Positions 45,653-54,130 of a stretch of DNA of 64,000 nt are shown here, piece after piece (positions within the stretch are counted from its first letter, which is position 1; the number at the start of each line of letters is the position of its first letter). Source of the DNA: Streptomyces sp. AM 2-1-1. Its GTDB lineage: Bacteria; Actinomycetota; Actinomycetes; Streptomycetales; Streptomycetaceae. The notes beneath the pieces were generated by a model. It had not been told where the DNA came from. It saw only the letters and a program-made list of their open reading frames with translations, and made no database searches. The translations under genes and the position numbers were made by a program. The DNA lies in the NCBI RefSeq assembly GCF_029167645.1, contig NZ_CP119147.1, forward strand, positions 5,350,501-5,414,500, read 5' to 3'.

Positions 45653-46714
45653 GTGGTGTCCCATCGCCGTCCCACACAGTCCGGCCTCGACCGGGGCGTC
45701 CGTGCCGCGGTCCTGACGGCAGCCGCCGCGAGTGCCGCCGCCGGCCTCACCGGGGCGCCCGCGAGCGCGGAACCGCCGCACGACCGGGACGCCACCCGGG
45801 CCCGCGTCGACCGGCTCTACGAGGAGGCGGAGCGGGCCACCGAACGGTTCAACCGGGCGGGCGAGGAGACCGACCGGCTCCGCGAGAAGGCCGGCCGTGC
45901 CCAGGAGGCGGCCGCCCGGACCCGGGAGACCCTCAACCGGATGCGCGGGGGCCTCGGCGCCCTCGCCGGGGCGCAGTACCGCGCGGGCACCCTCGACCCC
46001 TCCCTGGCGCTGCTCTTCTCCTCGGACCCGGACACCTTCCTCGACCGGGCCGCCACCCTCGACCGGCTCGGCGCCCGCCAGTCGCTCGCCCTCGACAAAC
46101 TCCTGCGCGCGCGCCAGAAGATGGCGCAGATCCACGCCGAGGCCACCGGCGCCCTGCGGGACCTGGAACGCGGCCGGGCCGCCGTCGCCCGGCACAAGCG
46201 CGCCGTCGAGTCCAAGCTCGCGGAGGCCCGCCGCCTGCTGGCCACCCTCCCGCCCGGGGAGCGCGCCGCCCACGACGGCCGCTCCGACCGCTCCGGCCGG
46301 CTGCCCGGCCCCGGCGGCACCGACGGCATCGACGCCCTCCGGGCGGCCGCGGGCGGTCTGGGGGGCTCCGCGAGGGCGCTCACCGCACTGGCCGCCGCCC
46401 AGCAGGCGCTGGGCCGACCGTACGTCTGGGGAGCCAGCGGCCCCGGCAGCTTCGACTGCTCCGGGCTCATGCAGTGGGCCTACGCCCGCGCGGGCGTCAG
46501 CCTGCCCCGCACCTCCCAGGCCCAGCGGTACGCGGGCCGCACGGTGCCCCTCTCCCAGGCGCTCCCCGGCGACCTCGTCGCCTACCGGGCGGACGCCAGC
46601 CACATCGGCATGTACGCCGGGAACGGCCAGGTCATCCACGCCCCCTATCCCGGCGCCGCGGTCCGTTACGACCCCGTCGGCATGATGCCCGTCTCCTCGG
46701 TCACCCGGGTCTGA
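45653..46714 (+). CDS. Secreted NlpC/P60 peptidoglycan endopeptidase with coiled coil (copy 2)
   Basis: 353 residues, paralogous to the preceding gene. It has a signal peptide (GAPASA end), a more arginine-rich coiled coil (about 45-210) and an NlpC/P60 domain with FDCSGLMQWAYARAG and SHIGMYAGN. GTG 45653 was chosen to align with copy 1 (VVSHRRP against VASHRRP), 9 bases after AAGGGAG. The last 25 codons plus stop and 12 downstream bases are repeated in tandem behind the gene. Confidence 0.92.
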   Translation: MVSHRRPTQSGLDRGVRAAVLTAAAASAAAGLTGAPASAEPPHDRDATRARVDRLYEEAERATERFNRAGEETDRLREKAGRAQEAAARTRETLNRMRGGLGALAGAQYRAGTLDPSLALLFSSDPDTFLDRAATLDRLGARQSLALDKLLRARQKMAQIHAEATGALRDLERGRAAVARHKRAVESKLAEARRLLATLPPGERAAHDGRSDRSGRLPGPGGTDGIDALRAAAGGLGGSARALTALAAAQQALGRPYVWGASGPGSFDCSGLMQWAYARAGVSLPRTSQAQRYAGRTVPLSQALPGDLVAYRADASHIGMYAGNGQVIHAPYPGAAVRYDPVGMMPVSSVTRV

Positions 46715-46814
46715 CCGTACGATCGGCGCCCCCTGTCCCGGCGCCGCGGTCCGTTGCGACCCCCGTCGGCATGATGCCCGTCTCCTCGGTCACCCGGTCT
46801 GACCGTACGATCGG
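46639..46814. repeat. 88-bp tandem duplication of the NlpC/P60 gene end
   Basis: Copy 1 (46639-46726) includes the last codons, the stop and 12 downstream bases of the NlpC/P60 gene. Copy 2 (46727-46814) follows directly. They differ by two A-to-G changes, one inserted C and one deleted G, so both are 88 bp. Copy 2 is not translated in frame and forms most of the intergenic region. The TACGAT -10 box of the next gene lies in copy 2, and a second TACGAT lies in copy 1. Confidence 0.95.
46806..46811 (+). promoter_or_regulatory. -10 box of a probable leaderless mRNA
   Basis: TACGAT ends 7 bases before the ATG at 46819, with no Shine-Dalgarno between. The same box occurs at 46718-46723 in the first repeat copy. 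Confidence 0.5.
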
Positions 46815-46818
46815 CCCG

Positions 46819-48099
46819 ATGGCAGAAGAGGCGCGAACCCGGCGAGACGTGCGGCGGGGCCGCCCCCGCACCCGGCGTGCGGCGGGCGCCCCGCTCGCCG
46901 CGCTGCTCCTTGCCGGGATGCTGCTCGCCGGAGGCTGCGCGGCACCCGAGCGCTTGGCGGACTCCGCCGCCGCCCGGCAGATCACCGCCGTTCTCGACCG
47001 GCGGGCCGCCGCCGTGCTGCACCACGACACCGCGGCCTACCTCGCCGTGGTGGACCCCGGAGCCGCCGCGCTGCGCACCGCCCAGCGCGCGGAGCTGGCC
47101 GGCCTGGCGGACGTACCGCTGCGGTCCTGGACCTACACCGTGGGGTCGGTGACCGCGCGGGGGGACCGGGCCACCGCCGACGTCGAGCTGGGGTACCGCC
47201 TGGTGGGCTTCGACACCGCCCCCGCGACCGCCCGCCGCACCCTGGAGTTCGCCCGGGACGGCGCCGGCGGCTCCTGGCGGCTCACGGCCGACCGGCCGGC
47301 CGAGGGGGCCGCCGTCCCGCTCTGGGACCAGGGCACCGTGGTCGCGGTGCGCGGCACCCACAGCCTCGTGCTCGGGGTCGGCCGCCCGGCCGGGGAACTG
47401 CGCGAGATCGCGGAGACCGCCGACCTCGCGGTCCCGGCGGCCTCCGCCGCCTGGCCGGACCGGTGGACGGCGCGGGTGGTCTACCTCGTACCGGCCTCCA
47501 CCGGGGACATGGCGGAACTGCTCGCCTCGCCCGGCGGCAGCTACCGGGGGATAGCGGCCGTCACCACCGGCGCGGTCACCGGCGCGGAGGGGGAGCCGGC
47601 CCTCGCCGACCGGGTCATCGTCAACCCCGAGGCGTACGCCTCCCTCGGCACCTTCGGCCGCCGGGTCGTCCTCACCCACGAGACCACCCACGTGGCGACC
47701 CGCACCGCCACCACGGCGGCCACCCCGCTCTGGCTCTCCGAGGGGTTCGCCGACTGGGCCGCGTACCGGGAGGAGGGCCGTACGGCCGGGGAGATCGCTC
47801 CCGAGCTCGCCGCCGCCGTCCGCGCCCGGGAGCTGCCCGCCGCGCTCCCCGGCGACGACGACTTCGCCTTCGACCGGGACGCGGACGCGCTGGCACGGGC
47901 GTACGAGGGCGGCTGGCTCGCCTGCGCGCTCGTCGCCGAGGAGTGGGGCGAGGACGCGCTCACCGACCTCTACCGGGCGGTCGGGGCGCACGACGGGCGC
48001 GAGGGGGCGGTGGAGTCGGCGATGGAGAAGGTCCTCGGCGTCGGCGAGCGGGAGTTCACCACCCGCTGGCGGGGCTACCTCGCCGACCGGCTCGGCTGA
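46819..48099 (+). CDS. Lipoprotein zinc metallopeptidase-like protein (HExxH)
   Basis: 426 residues. The signal peptide ends in a lipobox (LLAGGC). A domain of about 130 residues (about 60-190) resembles NTF2/SnoaL-like folds, then a gluzincin-type peptidase follows with HETTH in VVLTHETTHVATR and a downstream acidic ligand in LWLSEGFADWAAY. No substrate is evident. The ATG at 46819 sits 7 bases after TACGAT, and no ribosome binding site is seen. The last 25 bases overlap the end of the convergent glycosyltransferase gene. Confidence 0.88.
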   Translation: MAEEARTRRDVRRGRPRTRRAAGAPLAALLLAGMLLAGGCAAPERLADSAAARQITAVLDRRAAAVLHHDTAAYLAVVDPGAAALRTAQRAELAGLADVPLRSWTYTVGSVTARGDRATADVELGYRLVGFDTAPATARRTLEFARDGAGGSWRLTADRPAEGAAVPLWDQGTVVAVRGTHSLVLGVGRPAGELREIAETADLAVPAASAAWPDRWTARVVYLVPASTGDMAELLASPGGSYRGIAAVTTGAVTGAEGEPALADRVIVNPEAYASLGTFGRRVVLTHETTHVATRTATTAATPLWLSEGFADWAAYREEGRTAGEIAPELAAAVRARELPAALPGDDDFAFDRDADALARAYEGGWLACALVAEEWGEDALTDLYRAVGAHDGREGAVESAMEKVLGVGEREFTTRWRGYLADRLG

Positions 48100-49316
48100 A
48101 CCGCCCCGACGGCTACCGGTGCCGTGCCGGACTTGCCCGGGGCCGGAGCCGTCGCACGCCACAGCCGCACCGCCGCGATCCCCGTCGCGGCGACCAGCAG
48201 CCCGTTCCGTACGAGGAGCAGGGCCACCCCCGTGTCGTCGCTCGCCACCACGTGCGCGAAGCCGAGCGGGAACTCACCGAAGGTCACCGGGCAGGCCAGT
48301 ACCACCAGGCACGCCGGCCGGCCCATCCGGCTGCCCGGAAAGACCAGGCAGACCGCCGCCAGCCCGACCAGCCACACCAGGTACTGCGGGCTGATCACCC
48401 GGCTCGTCGTCGTGAAGAGCAGCACCGCCGTGAACGCCGCGTCCGCCGCCGTGTGCGCGGCGAAGGTCCGCGCCCGCAGCCGCCACACCAGCAGCCAGCC
48501 GAAGGCCGCCACGCTCAGCCAGAGCGCCAGCGAGGACACCAGGGCCACCCGCGGGCCGAGGAACTCCATCGAGCCGTACGTCAGCTCGATCCACCCCGGC
48601 CAGCCGGACCGCCGGGCCAGATGGAGCGCCAGCCCGCCCAGCGACTCGATCTCGGTACCCCGGTCGCGCTGGTGGGTGAGGAACGCGAAGGCCCCCGGCA
48701 TCAGGAGCCAGAACCCCGCGGCCAGCGTCCCCGCCGTCACCGCGGCCGCCGACCACGCGCGCCGCGTCGCCCGCCCGGGGGCGGTCCCCAGCAGCACCAG
48801 CACCGGCCACACCTTCAGCAGCGCCCCGAACGCCGCCAGCGCCCCCAGTACCCTCGGCCGGCGCACCCCGGCCAGCAGCGCCGCCACCGCGACGGCCGTC
48901 ACCATCAGGTCGTACCGGGCACAGACGGTGGGGCCCAGCAGCGGTACGCCCGCCACCCAGACCCAGGCGCCCGCGAGCCGCCCTCCGGGCCGGGTGCCCG
49001 CCCGCACCAGCAGCCGCAGCACCACGGCGTCGCAGACCGCCACCAGGAGGAAGAAGGCCGTCGCGTACTCCAGGAACGGCAGCAGCGCGGGGGAGAGGAC
49101 GGGCAGGGCGGCCGCCGGCGGGTACTGCCAGGTGACGTCGCCGACGGGGAAGGAACCGGTGCGCAGCGCCCCGTACCAGCCCCGGTAGATGACCGAGACG
49201 TCCACGGTGACGTCGGGCCCGGGGACAGTGACCACCTTGAGCACGCAGAGCAGCAGCGCCGCCCTGGTCAGCGTCCAGACCACGAGGAGCCCCCGCGTCC
49301 CGGCCCGTCCCGTCAT
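48075..49316 (-). CDS. Polytopic GT87/GT-C-type mannosyltransferase
   Basis: 413 residues with about ten membrane helices and the DUF2029/GT87 features: an early exterior acidic segment (PDVTVDVSVIYRGWY), WQYPPAAAL, ARYDLMVTAVAV and RVISPQYLVWLVG. GT87 enzymes use polyprenyl-phosphate-mannose to decorate phosphatidylinositol mannosides. The neighbouring gene is a PimB-like mannosyltransferase, which supports a role in mannolipid synthesis. ATG 49316 with GGGAG upstream is preferred over a longer frame. It overlaps the convergent peptidase gene by 25 bp. Confidence 0.87.
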   Translation of the reverse strand: MTGRAGTRGLLVVWTLTRAALLLCVLKVVTVPGPDVTVDVSVIYRGWYGALRTGSFPVGDVTWQYPPAAALPVLSPALLPFLEYATAFFLLVAVCDAVVLRLLVRAGTRPGGRLAGAWVWVAGVPLLGPTVCARYDLMVTAVAVAALLAGVRRPRVLGALAAFGALLKVWPVLVLLGTAPGRATRRAWSAAAVTAGTLAAGFWLLMPGAFAFLTHQRDRGTEIESLGGLALHLARRSGWPGWIELTYGSMEFLGPRVALVSSLALWLSVAAFGWLLVWRLRARTFAAHTAADAAFTAVLLFTTTSRVISPQYLVWLVGLAAVCLVFPGSRMGRPACLVVLACPVTFGEFPLGFAHVVASDDTGVALLLVRNGLLVAATGIAAVRLWRATAPAPGKSGTAPVAVGAVQPSRSAR

Positions 49317-49463
49317 GGCGCTCCCGCCCCTCGTGCCCACGTCCCGCCCCGGCCATGATGCCGGGCGCGGCCGCGCCCGGGGCTCAGGCGCGGCCGGTCG
49401 TCCGGGGCCCTCGGTGACCTGGGGTGGTCCGTCGCGCACGGGCGTCCGTTACTGTCGGCGGCG

Positions 49464-50606
49464 ATGGACAAGACCTTGATCGTGACCAACGACTTCCCGC
49501 CCCGCCCCGGCGGCATCCAGGCCTTCCTGCACAACATGGCGCTACGGCTGGACCCCGGACAGCTCGTCGTCTACGCCTCCACCTGGAAGCGGAGCGAGGA
49601 GGGCGCACGGGCCACCGCCGACTTCGACGCCGCACAGCCCTTCACCGTCGTCCGCGACCGCACGACGATGCTGCTGCCCACCCCCCGGGTCACCCGGCGC
49701 GCGGCCGGACTGCTGCGGGAACACGACTGCTCCTCCGTCTGGTTCGGCGCCGCGGCCCCGCTCGGACTGATGGCACCGGCGCTGCGCCGGGCCGGGGCCC
49801 GCCGGATCGTCGCCACCACCCACGGCCACGAGGCCGGCTGGGCCCAGCTCCCCGCCTCCCGCCCGCTCCTGCGCCGCATCGGGGAGGGCACCGACACGCT
49901 CACGTACCTGGGGGAGTACACCCGCTCCCGGATCGCCGCGGCCCTCACCGCCGAGGCGGCCGGCCGCATGGTCCAACTCCCGCCCGGCGTCGACGAGAAG
50001 ACCTTCCACCCGGCGTCCGGCGGCGACCGGGTCAGGGCCCGGCTGGGGCTCACCGACCGGCCCGTCGTGGTCTGCGTCTCCCGGCTGGTGCCGCGCAAGG
50101 GCCAGGACACCCTGATCCTCGCGATGCCCGCGATCCTGGCCCGCCACCCGGACACCGTGCTGCTGATCGTCGGCGGCGGGCCGTACGCCGAGGACCTGGA
50201 GCGGCTCGCCGCCGAGACCGGGGTGCGCGACTCGGTCCGCTTCACCGGCGCGGTGCCCTGGGAGGAACTCCCCGCGCACTACGGCGCCGGCGACGTCTTC
50301 GCCATGCCCTGCCGGACGCGGCGCGGCGGGCTCGACGTGGAGGGCCTCGGCATCGTCTACCTGGAGGCGTCCGCGACCGGGCTGCCGGTCGTCGCGGGCG
50401 ACTCCGGCGGGGCGCCCGACGCGGTCCTGGACGGCGAGACCGGCTGGGTGGTGCGCGGCGGCGACGCCGAGGACACCGCCGACCGGATCGCCACCCTGCT
50501 CGGCGACCCGGAACTGCGCCGCCGGATGGGGGAGCGGGGGCGGGCGTGGGTCGAGGAGAAATGGCGCTGGGACCTGCTCGCCGAGAAGCTCCGCACCCTG
50601 CTCTGA
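49464..50606 (+). CDS. pimB: GT4 glycosyltransferase, PimB-like mannosyltransferase
   Basis: 380-residue GT-B enzyme. The N-terminal VTNDFPPRPGGIQAFLHNM is typical for PimB/PimB', the GDP-mannose-dependent enzyme that adds the second mannose to phosphatidylinositol mannoside. The C-terminal half contains VSRLVPRKGQD, GGGPYAEDLE and the E-x7-E motif in EGLGIVYLEASATGLP. ATG 49464 lies 8 bases after TACTGT (49450-49455), so the transcript is probably leaderless. Specificity is inferred from similarity. Confidence 0.9.
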   Translation: MDKTLIVTNDFPPRPGGIQAFLHNMALRLDPGQLVVYASTWKRSEEGARATADFDAAQPFTVVRDRTTMLLPTPRVTRRAAGLLREHDCSSVWFGAAAPLGLMAPALRRAGARRIVATTHGHEAGWAQLPASRPLLRRIGEGTDTLTYLGEYTRSRIAAALTAEAAGRMVQLPPGVDEKTFHPASGGDRVRARLGLTDRPVVVCVSRLVPRKGQDTLILAMPAILARHPDTVLLIVGGGPYAEDLERLAAETGVRDSVRFTGAVPWEELPAHYGAGDVFAMPCRTRRGGLDVEGLGIVYLEASATGLPVVAGDSGGAPDAVLDGETGWVVRGGDAEDTADRIATLLGDPELRRRMGERGRAWVEEKWRWDLLAEKLRTLL

Positions 50607-50618
50607 CCTCCCGGACGT

Positions 50619-50664
50619 CGGAAGAGGCCCGCACACGTCACACGACGCGTGCGGGCCTCTTCCG
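50619..50664. terminator. Bidirectional terminator, 16-bp stem
   Basis: Perfect 16-bp arms (50619-50634 and 50649-50664) with a 14-base loop, plus outer 6-bp arms (50611-50616 and 50667-50672), between the convergent pimB-like and acyl-CoA synthetase genes. Confidence 0.8.
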
Positions 50665-50680
50665 TCGTCCGGACGTGGTG

Positions 50681-52477
50681 TCAGCCGCCGTAGATCGACT
50701 CGATCTCGTGGGCGAAGTCCTTGGCGACGACGTTCCGCTTCAGCTTCAGCGAGGGGGTGATGTGCCCGGCCTCCTCGGTGAGCTGCGCGTCCAGGATGCG
50801 GAACTTCCGTACCGACTCGGCCTTGGAGACCGCCGCGTTGCCGTCGTCCACCGCCCGCTGGACCTCCGCGAGCAGTTCGGCGTCCTCGCGCAGCGACGCC
50901 GCCGTCGAACCGGAGGGCCTGCCGTGCTCACCGGCCCAGCGGCCGAGGAACTCCTCGTCGAGGGTGATCAGCGCGCCGACGAACGGCCGTCCGTCGCCGA
51001 CCACCATGCACTCGGCGACCAGGGCGTGGGCGCGGATGCGGTCCTCGATCACGGCGGGGGCGACGTTCTTGCCGCCCGCCGTCACGATGATCTCCTTCTT
51101 GCGGCCGGTGATCGCGAGGTACCCGTCCTCGTCCAGGGTGCCGATGTCCCCGGTGTGGAACCAGCCGTCGGCCAGCGCCTCGGCGGTCGCCGCCTCGTTC
51201 CCCCAGTAACCGCCGAACAGGTGCTCGCCGTGGAGCAGCACCTCGCCGTCGTCGGCGATCCGCACCACGGAGCCGGGCAGCGGCTGGCCGACCGTACCGA
51301 TCTTCGGCCGGTCCCACGGGTTGAAGGCGGTGGCCGCGCAGCTCTCGGTGAGGCCGTAGCCCTCCAGGACGGTGAAGCCGATGCCCCGGTAGAAGTGGCC
51401 GAGCCGCTCGCCGAGCGGGGCGCCGCCGGAGATCGCGTACTCCCCGCGTCCGCCCAGCACCGCGCGGAGCTTGCCGTAGACCAGCTTGTCGAAGATCCGG
51501 TGCCGCAGCCGCAGACCGAAGGAGGGACCCTTCGGGGTGCTCAGCGCCTGGCTGTAGGCGATGGCCGTGGAGGCGGCGCGGTCGAAGACGGCGCCCTTGC
51601 CGTCGCCCTGCGCCTTGGCGCGGGCCGCGTTGTAGACCTTCTCGAAGACGCGCGGCACCCCGAGGATCAGCGTCGGCCGGAACGCCGCCAGCTCGTCGGT
51701 GAGGTTCTTGATGTCCGGTACGCAGCCGAGCTTGATCGGCGCCATCACGGCCGCCACCTCCACGAGCCGGCCGAAGACGTGCGCGGCGGGGAGGAAGAGC
51801 AGCACCGAGCACTCGCCGGTACGGAAGAGGGGCTTCAGCCGCTCCACCACGTTGCCGCACTCCGCGAAGAAGCTGCGGTGGGTGAGCACGCACCCCTTGG
51901 GGCGGCCGGTGGTCCCGGAGGTGTAGACGATGGTCGCGGGATCGTCGGCCTTCGCCGCGGTCGTCCGCTCGTCCACGGTCTCCTCCGCGACCTCGGCGCC
52001 GCCGGCGTTCAGCTCCTCGACCGCGCCCCGGTCGATCTGCCAGACCCGCTCCAGCTCCGGCAGCCCCCCGCGGACCGAGGCGACCGAGGCGGCGTGCGCG
52101 TCGCTCTCCACGATCACCGCGACGGCGCCCGAGTCGCCGAGGATCCACTGGATCTGCTCGGGTGAGCTGGTCTCGTACACCGGTACGGTCACGGCGCCGG
52201 CGGTCCAGATCGCGAAGTCGAGGAGGACCCACTCGAAGCGGGTGCGCGACATCAGGGCGACCCGGTCGCCCGGCCGGACGCCGGAGGCGACGAGTCCCTT
52301 GGCGGCGGCTCTGACCTCGGCGAGGAACTGCACCGCGGTCACGTCGGTCCACACGCCGGCCACCTTGCGGCTCATCACCGGGGTGGCGGGATGCTGAGCG
52401 GCGTTGCGGCGGATGAGATCCGTCAGGTTGCCGTCCGTCGGGACCTCGTACAGGGCCGGAAGGCTGAACTCGCGCAA
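50681..52477 (-). CDS. Long-chain acyl-CoA synthetase (FadD15-like, AMP-binding)
   Basis: 598 residues of the ANL superfamily that activates fatty acids with ATP and CoA. Motifs: YTSGTTGRPKGC (P-loop-like A3), VLEGYGLTESCA (A5), GWFHTGDIG (A7), and ITGRKKEIIVTAGGKN (A8), with the A10 lysine near the C-terminus (PSLKLKRNVV). TTG 52477 is the start, with AGGAG 8 bases upstream, so a rare start codon is well supported. The 276-bp upstream gap separates it from a divergent metallophosphoesterase; no further gene is seen there. Confidence 0.93.
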   Translation of the reverse strand: MREFSLPALYEVPTDGNLTDLIRRNAAQHPATPVMSRKVAGVWTDVTAVQFLAEVRAAAKGLVASGVRPGDRVALMSRTRFEWVLLDFAIWTAGAVTVPVYETSSPEQIQWILGDSGAVAVIVESDAHAASVASVRGGLPELERVWQIDRGAVEELNAGGAEVAEETVDERTTAAKADDPATIVYTSGTTGRPKGCVLTHRSFFAECGNVVERLKPLFRTGECSVLLFLPAAHVFGRLVEVAAVMAPIKLGCVPDIKNLTDELAAFRPTLILGVPRVFEKVYNAARAKAQGDGKGAVFDRAASTAIAYSQALSTPKGPSFGLRLRHRIFDKLVYGKLRAVLGGRGEYAISGGAPLGERLGHFYRGIGFTVLEGYGLTESCAATAFNPWDRPKIGTVGQPLPGSVVRIADDGEVLLHGEHLFGGYWGNEAATAEALADGWFHTGDIGTLDEDGYLAITGRKKEIIVTAGGKNVAPAVIEDRIRAHALVAECMVVGDGRPFVGALITLDEEFLGRWAGEHGRPSGSTAASLREDAELLAEVQRAVDDGNAAVSKAESVRKFRILDAQLTEEAGHITPSLKLKRNVVAKDFAHEIESIYGG

Positions 52478-52741
52478 GACTGCTGCTCCTCATCGGGCTC
52501 CGGTGCCACGGCTCTGTGTGACGCACCGGAAACGGTCCACGATTGGCAGGTGCTCCGTGGGGTGAGCACGACTGGACTGCCCGGACGTTACCCACCGGTA
52601 TTGGTCCCCGGATAGAGGAGCCGGACAGATGTCTTATGCATCACATACAGAGGTCGTCGTTCCGCGAACCCTAGTCCACCCCCTTCGCGACTCGGAAGTA
52701 ACCGCAGGTCCGACGCCCTGTTCAGGCCGCGGGCCCGTGGC

Positions 52742-52747
52742 TAGGGT
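52742..52747 (+). promoter_or_regulatory. -10 box of a probable leaderless mRNA
   Basis: TAGGGT ends 6 bases before the metallophosphoesterase ATG at 52754, with no ribosome binding site. Confidence 0.5.
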
Positions 52748-52753
52748 GGCCGC

Positions 52754-53569
52754 ATGCGTCCAGGAGGAGAGCTGGCGGCGGGCGACCCCGCGGCCACCCG
52801 CCGCGGCACCCGTGTGCACGTCGTCAGCGACGTGCACGGCAACACCGAGGCACTGGCCCGCGCGGGCGACGGCGCGGACGCCCTGATCTGCCTCGGCGAC
52901 CTGGTGCTCTTCCTCGACTACGCCGACCACGCGCGCGGCATCTTCCCCGACCTGTTCGGCGTGGAGAACGCCGACCGCATCGTGGAGCTGCGCACCGCCC
53001 GCCGCTACGACGAGGCCCGCGCCTTCGGCCGCGAGCTGTGGGCCGGCATGGACCGGAACGCGGCGATCCTCGGCGCCGTCCGCAAGCAGTACGCCGAGAT
53101 GTTCGCCGTCCTGCCCACCCCGACGTACGCCACCTACGGCAACGTGGACGTCCCCGACCTCTGGCCCGAGTACGCCGGACCCGGCACCACCGTCCTGGAC
53201 GGCCGGCGCGTCGAGATCGGCGGACGGACCTTCGGGTTCGTCGGCGGCGGGCTCAGGACCCCGATGAACACCCCGTTCGAGATCAGCGACGAGGAGTACG
53301 CCGCCAAGGTGGAGGCGGTCGGCGAGGTCGACGTCCTGTGCACCCACATCCCGCCCGAGGTGCCGGAACTCGTCTACGACACCGTCGCCCGCCGCTTCGA
53401 ACGCGGCAGCCGCGCCCTGCTGGACGCGATCCTCCGCACCCGCCCCCGGTACGCCCTCTTCGGCCACGTCCACCAGCCCCTGGCCCGCCGCATGCGGATC
53501 GGCGCCACCGAATGCGTCAACGTCGGCCACTTCGCCTCCACCGGCCGTCCCTGGGCGCTCGAGTGGTGA
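52754..53569 (+). CDS. Calcineurin-like metallophosphoesterase
   Basis: 271 residues. Metal-binding motifs in order: VVSDVHGN, CLGDLV, TYGNVDVPD (GNVD where GNHD is usual), CTHIPPE and FGHVHQPL. Both metal sites look complete except that the histidine of GNHD is Val, which may change activity. Substrate unknown. It is the first of a set of same-strand genes leading to glkA, and it probably starts from a leaderless transcript. Confidence 0.9.
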   Translation: MRPGGELAAGDPAATRRGTRVHVVSDVHGNTEALARAGDGADALICLGDLVLFLDYADHARGIFPDLFGVENADRIVELRTARRYDEARAFGRELWAGMDRNAAILGAVRKQYAEMFAVLPTPTYATYGNVDVPDLWPEYAGPGTTVLDGRRVEIGGRTFGFVGGGLRTPMNTPFEISDEEYAAKVEAVGEVDVLCTHIPPEVPELVYDTVARRFERGSRALLDAILRTRPRYALFGHVHQPLARRMRIGATECVNVGHFASTGRPWALEW

Positions 53570-53676
53570 AGCGGGCCCGACGGGGCACGCAAAGGACGCT
53601 CGCGCGCACGCGATAGCCTGCACCCGGCAGGCTCCTGCCACGAACGGACCGGCACAGCGCATGGAGGGCCACGGCG

Positions 53677-54126
53677 ATGGCTGAACACACCAGCTCGAGC
53701 ATCACGATCGAGGCGGCACCGGCCGACGTGATGAGCGTGATCGCCGACTTCGCCCGCTACCCGGAGTGGACCGGCGAGGTGAAGGAGACCGAGGTGCTGG
53801 CCACCGACGACCGGGGCCGCGCCGAACGGGTCCGGCTCGTCCTGGACGCCGGCGCCATCAAGGACGACCACGTCCTCGCCTACACCTGGAAGGGCGACGA
53901 CGAGGTCAGCTGGAGCCTGGTCAAGTCGCAGATGCTCCGCTCCCTCGACGGCACCTACGCGCTGGCGCCGCTCGGCGGCGGCGAGCGCACCGAGGTCACC
54001 TACCGCCTCGCGGTGGACGTCAAGATCCCCCTCCTCGGCATGATCAAGCGCAAGGCGGAGAAGGTCATCATCGACCGCGCGCTCGCCGGCCTGAAGAAGC
54101 GCGTCGAGTCCGCCCACCAGGGCTGA
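53677..54126 (+). CDS. SRPBCC-family protein (polyketide cyclase/dehydrase-like)
   Basis: 149 residues with a START/Bet v1-like helix-grip fold: MSVIADFARYPEWTGEV at the N-terminus and a long C-terminal helix (IKRKAEKVIIDRALAGLKKRV). It probably binds a hydrophobic ligand in a pocket. ATG 53677 follows GGAGGG by 9 bases. The ArsA-like gene starts 4 bp after its stop, so the two are co-transcribed. Confidence 0.88.
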   Translation: MAEHTSSSITIEAAPADVMSVIADFARYPEWTGEVKETEVLATDDRGRAERVRLVLDAGAIKDDHVLAYTWKGDDEVSWSLVKSQMLRSLDGTYALAPLGGGERTEVTYRLAVDVKIPLLGMIKRKAEKVIIDRALAGLKKRVESAHQG

Positions 54127-54130
54127 CCCG

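Noticed and set aside
48119..49188. Plus-strand open frames opposite the GT87 gene
   Set aside because: They mirror the membrane-protein codons on the other strand and are Ser/Thr/Arg-rich without motifs.
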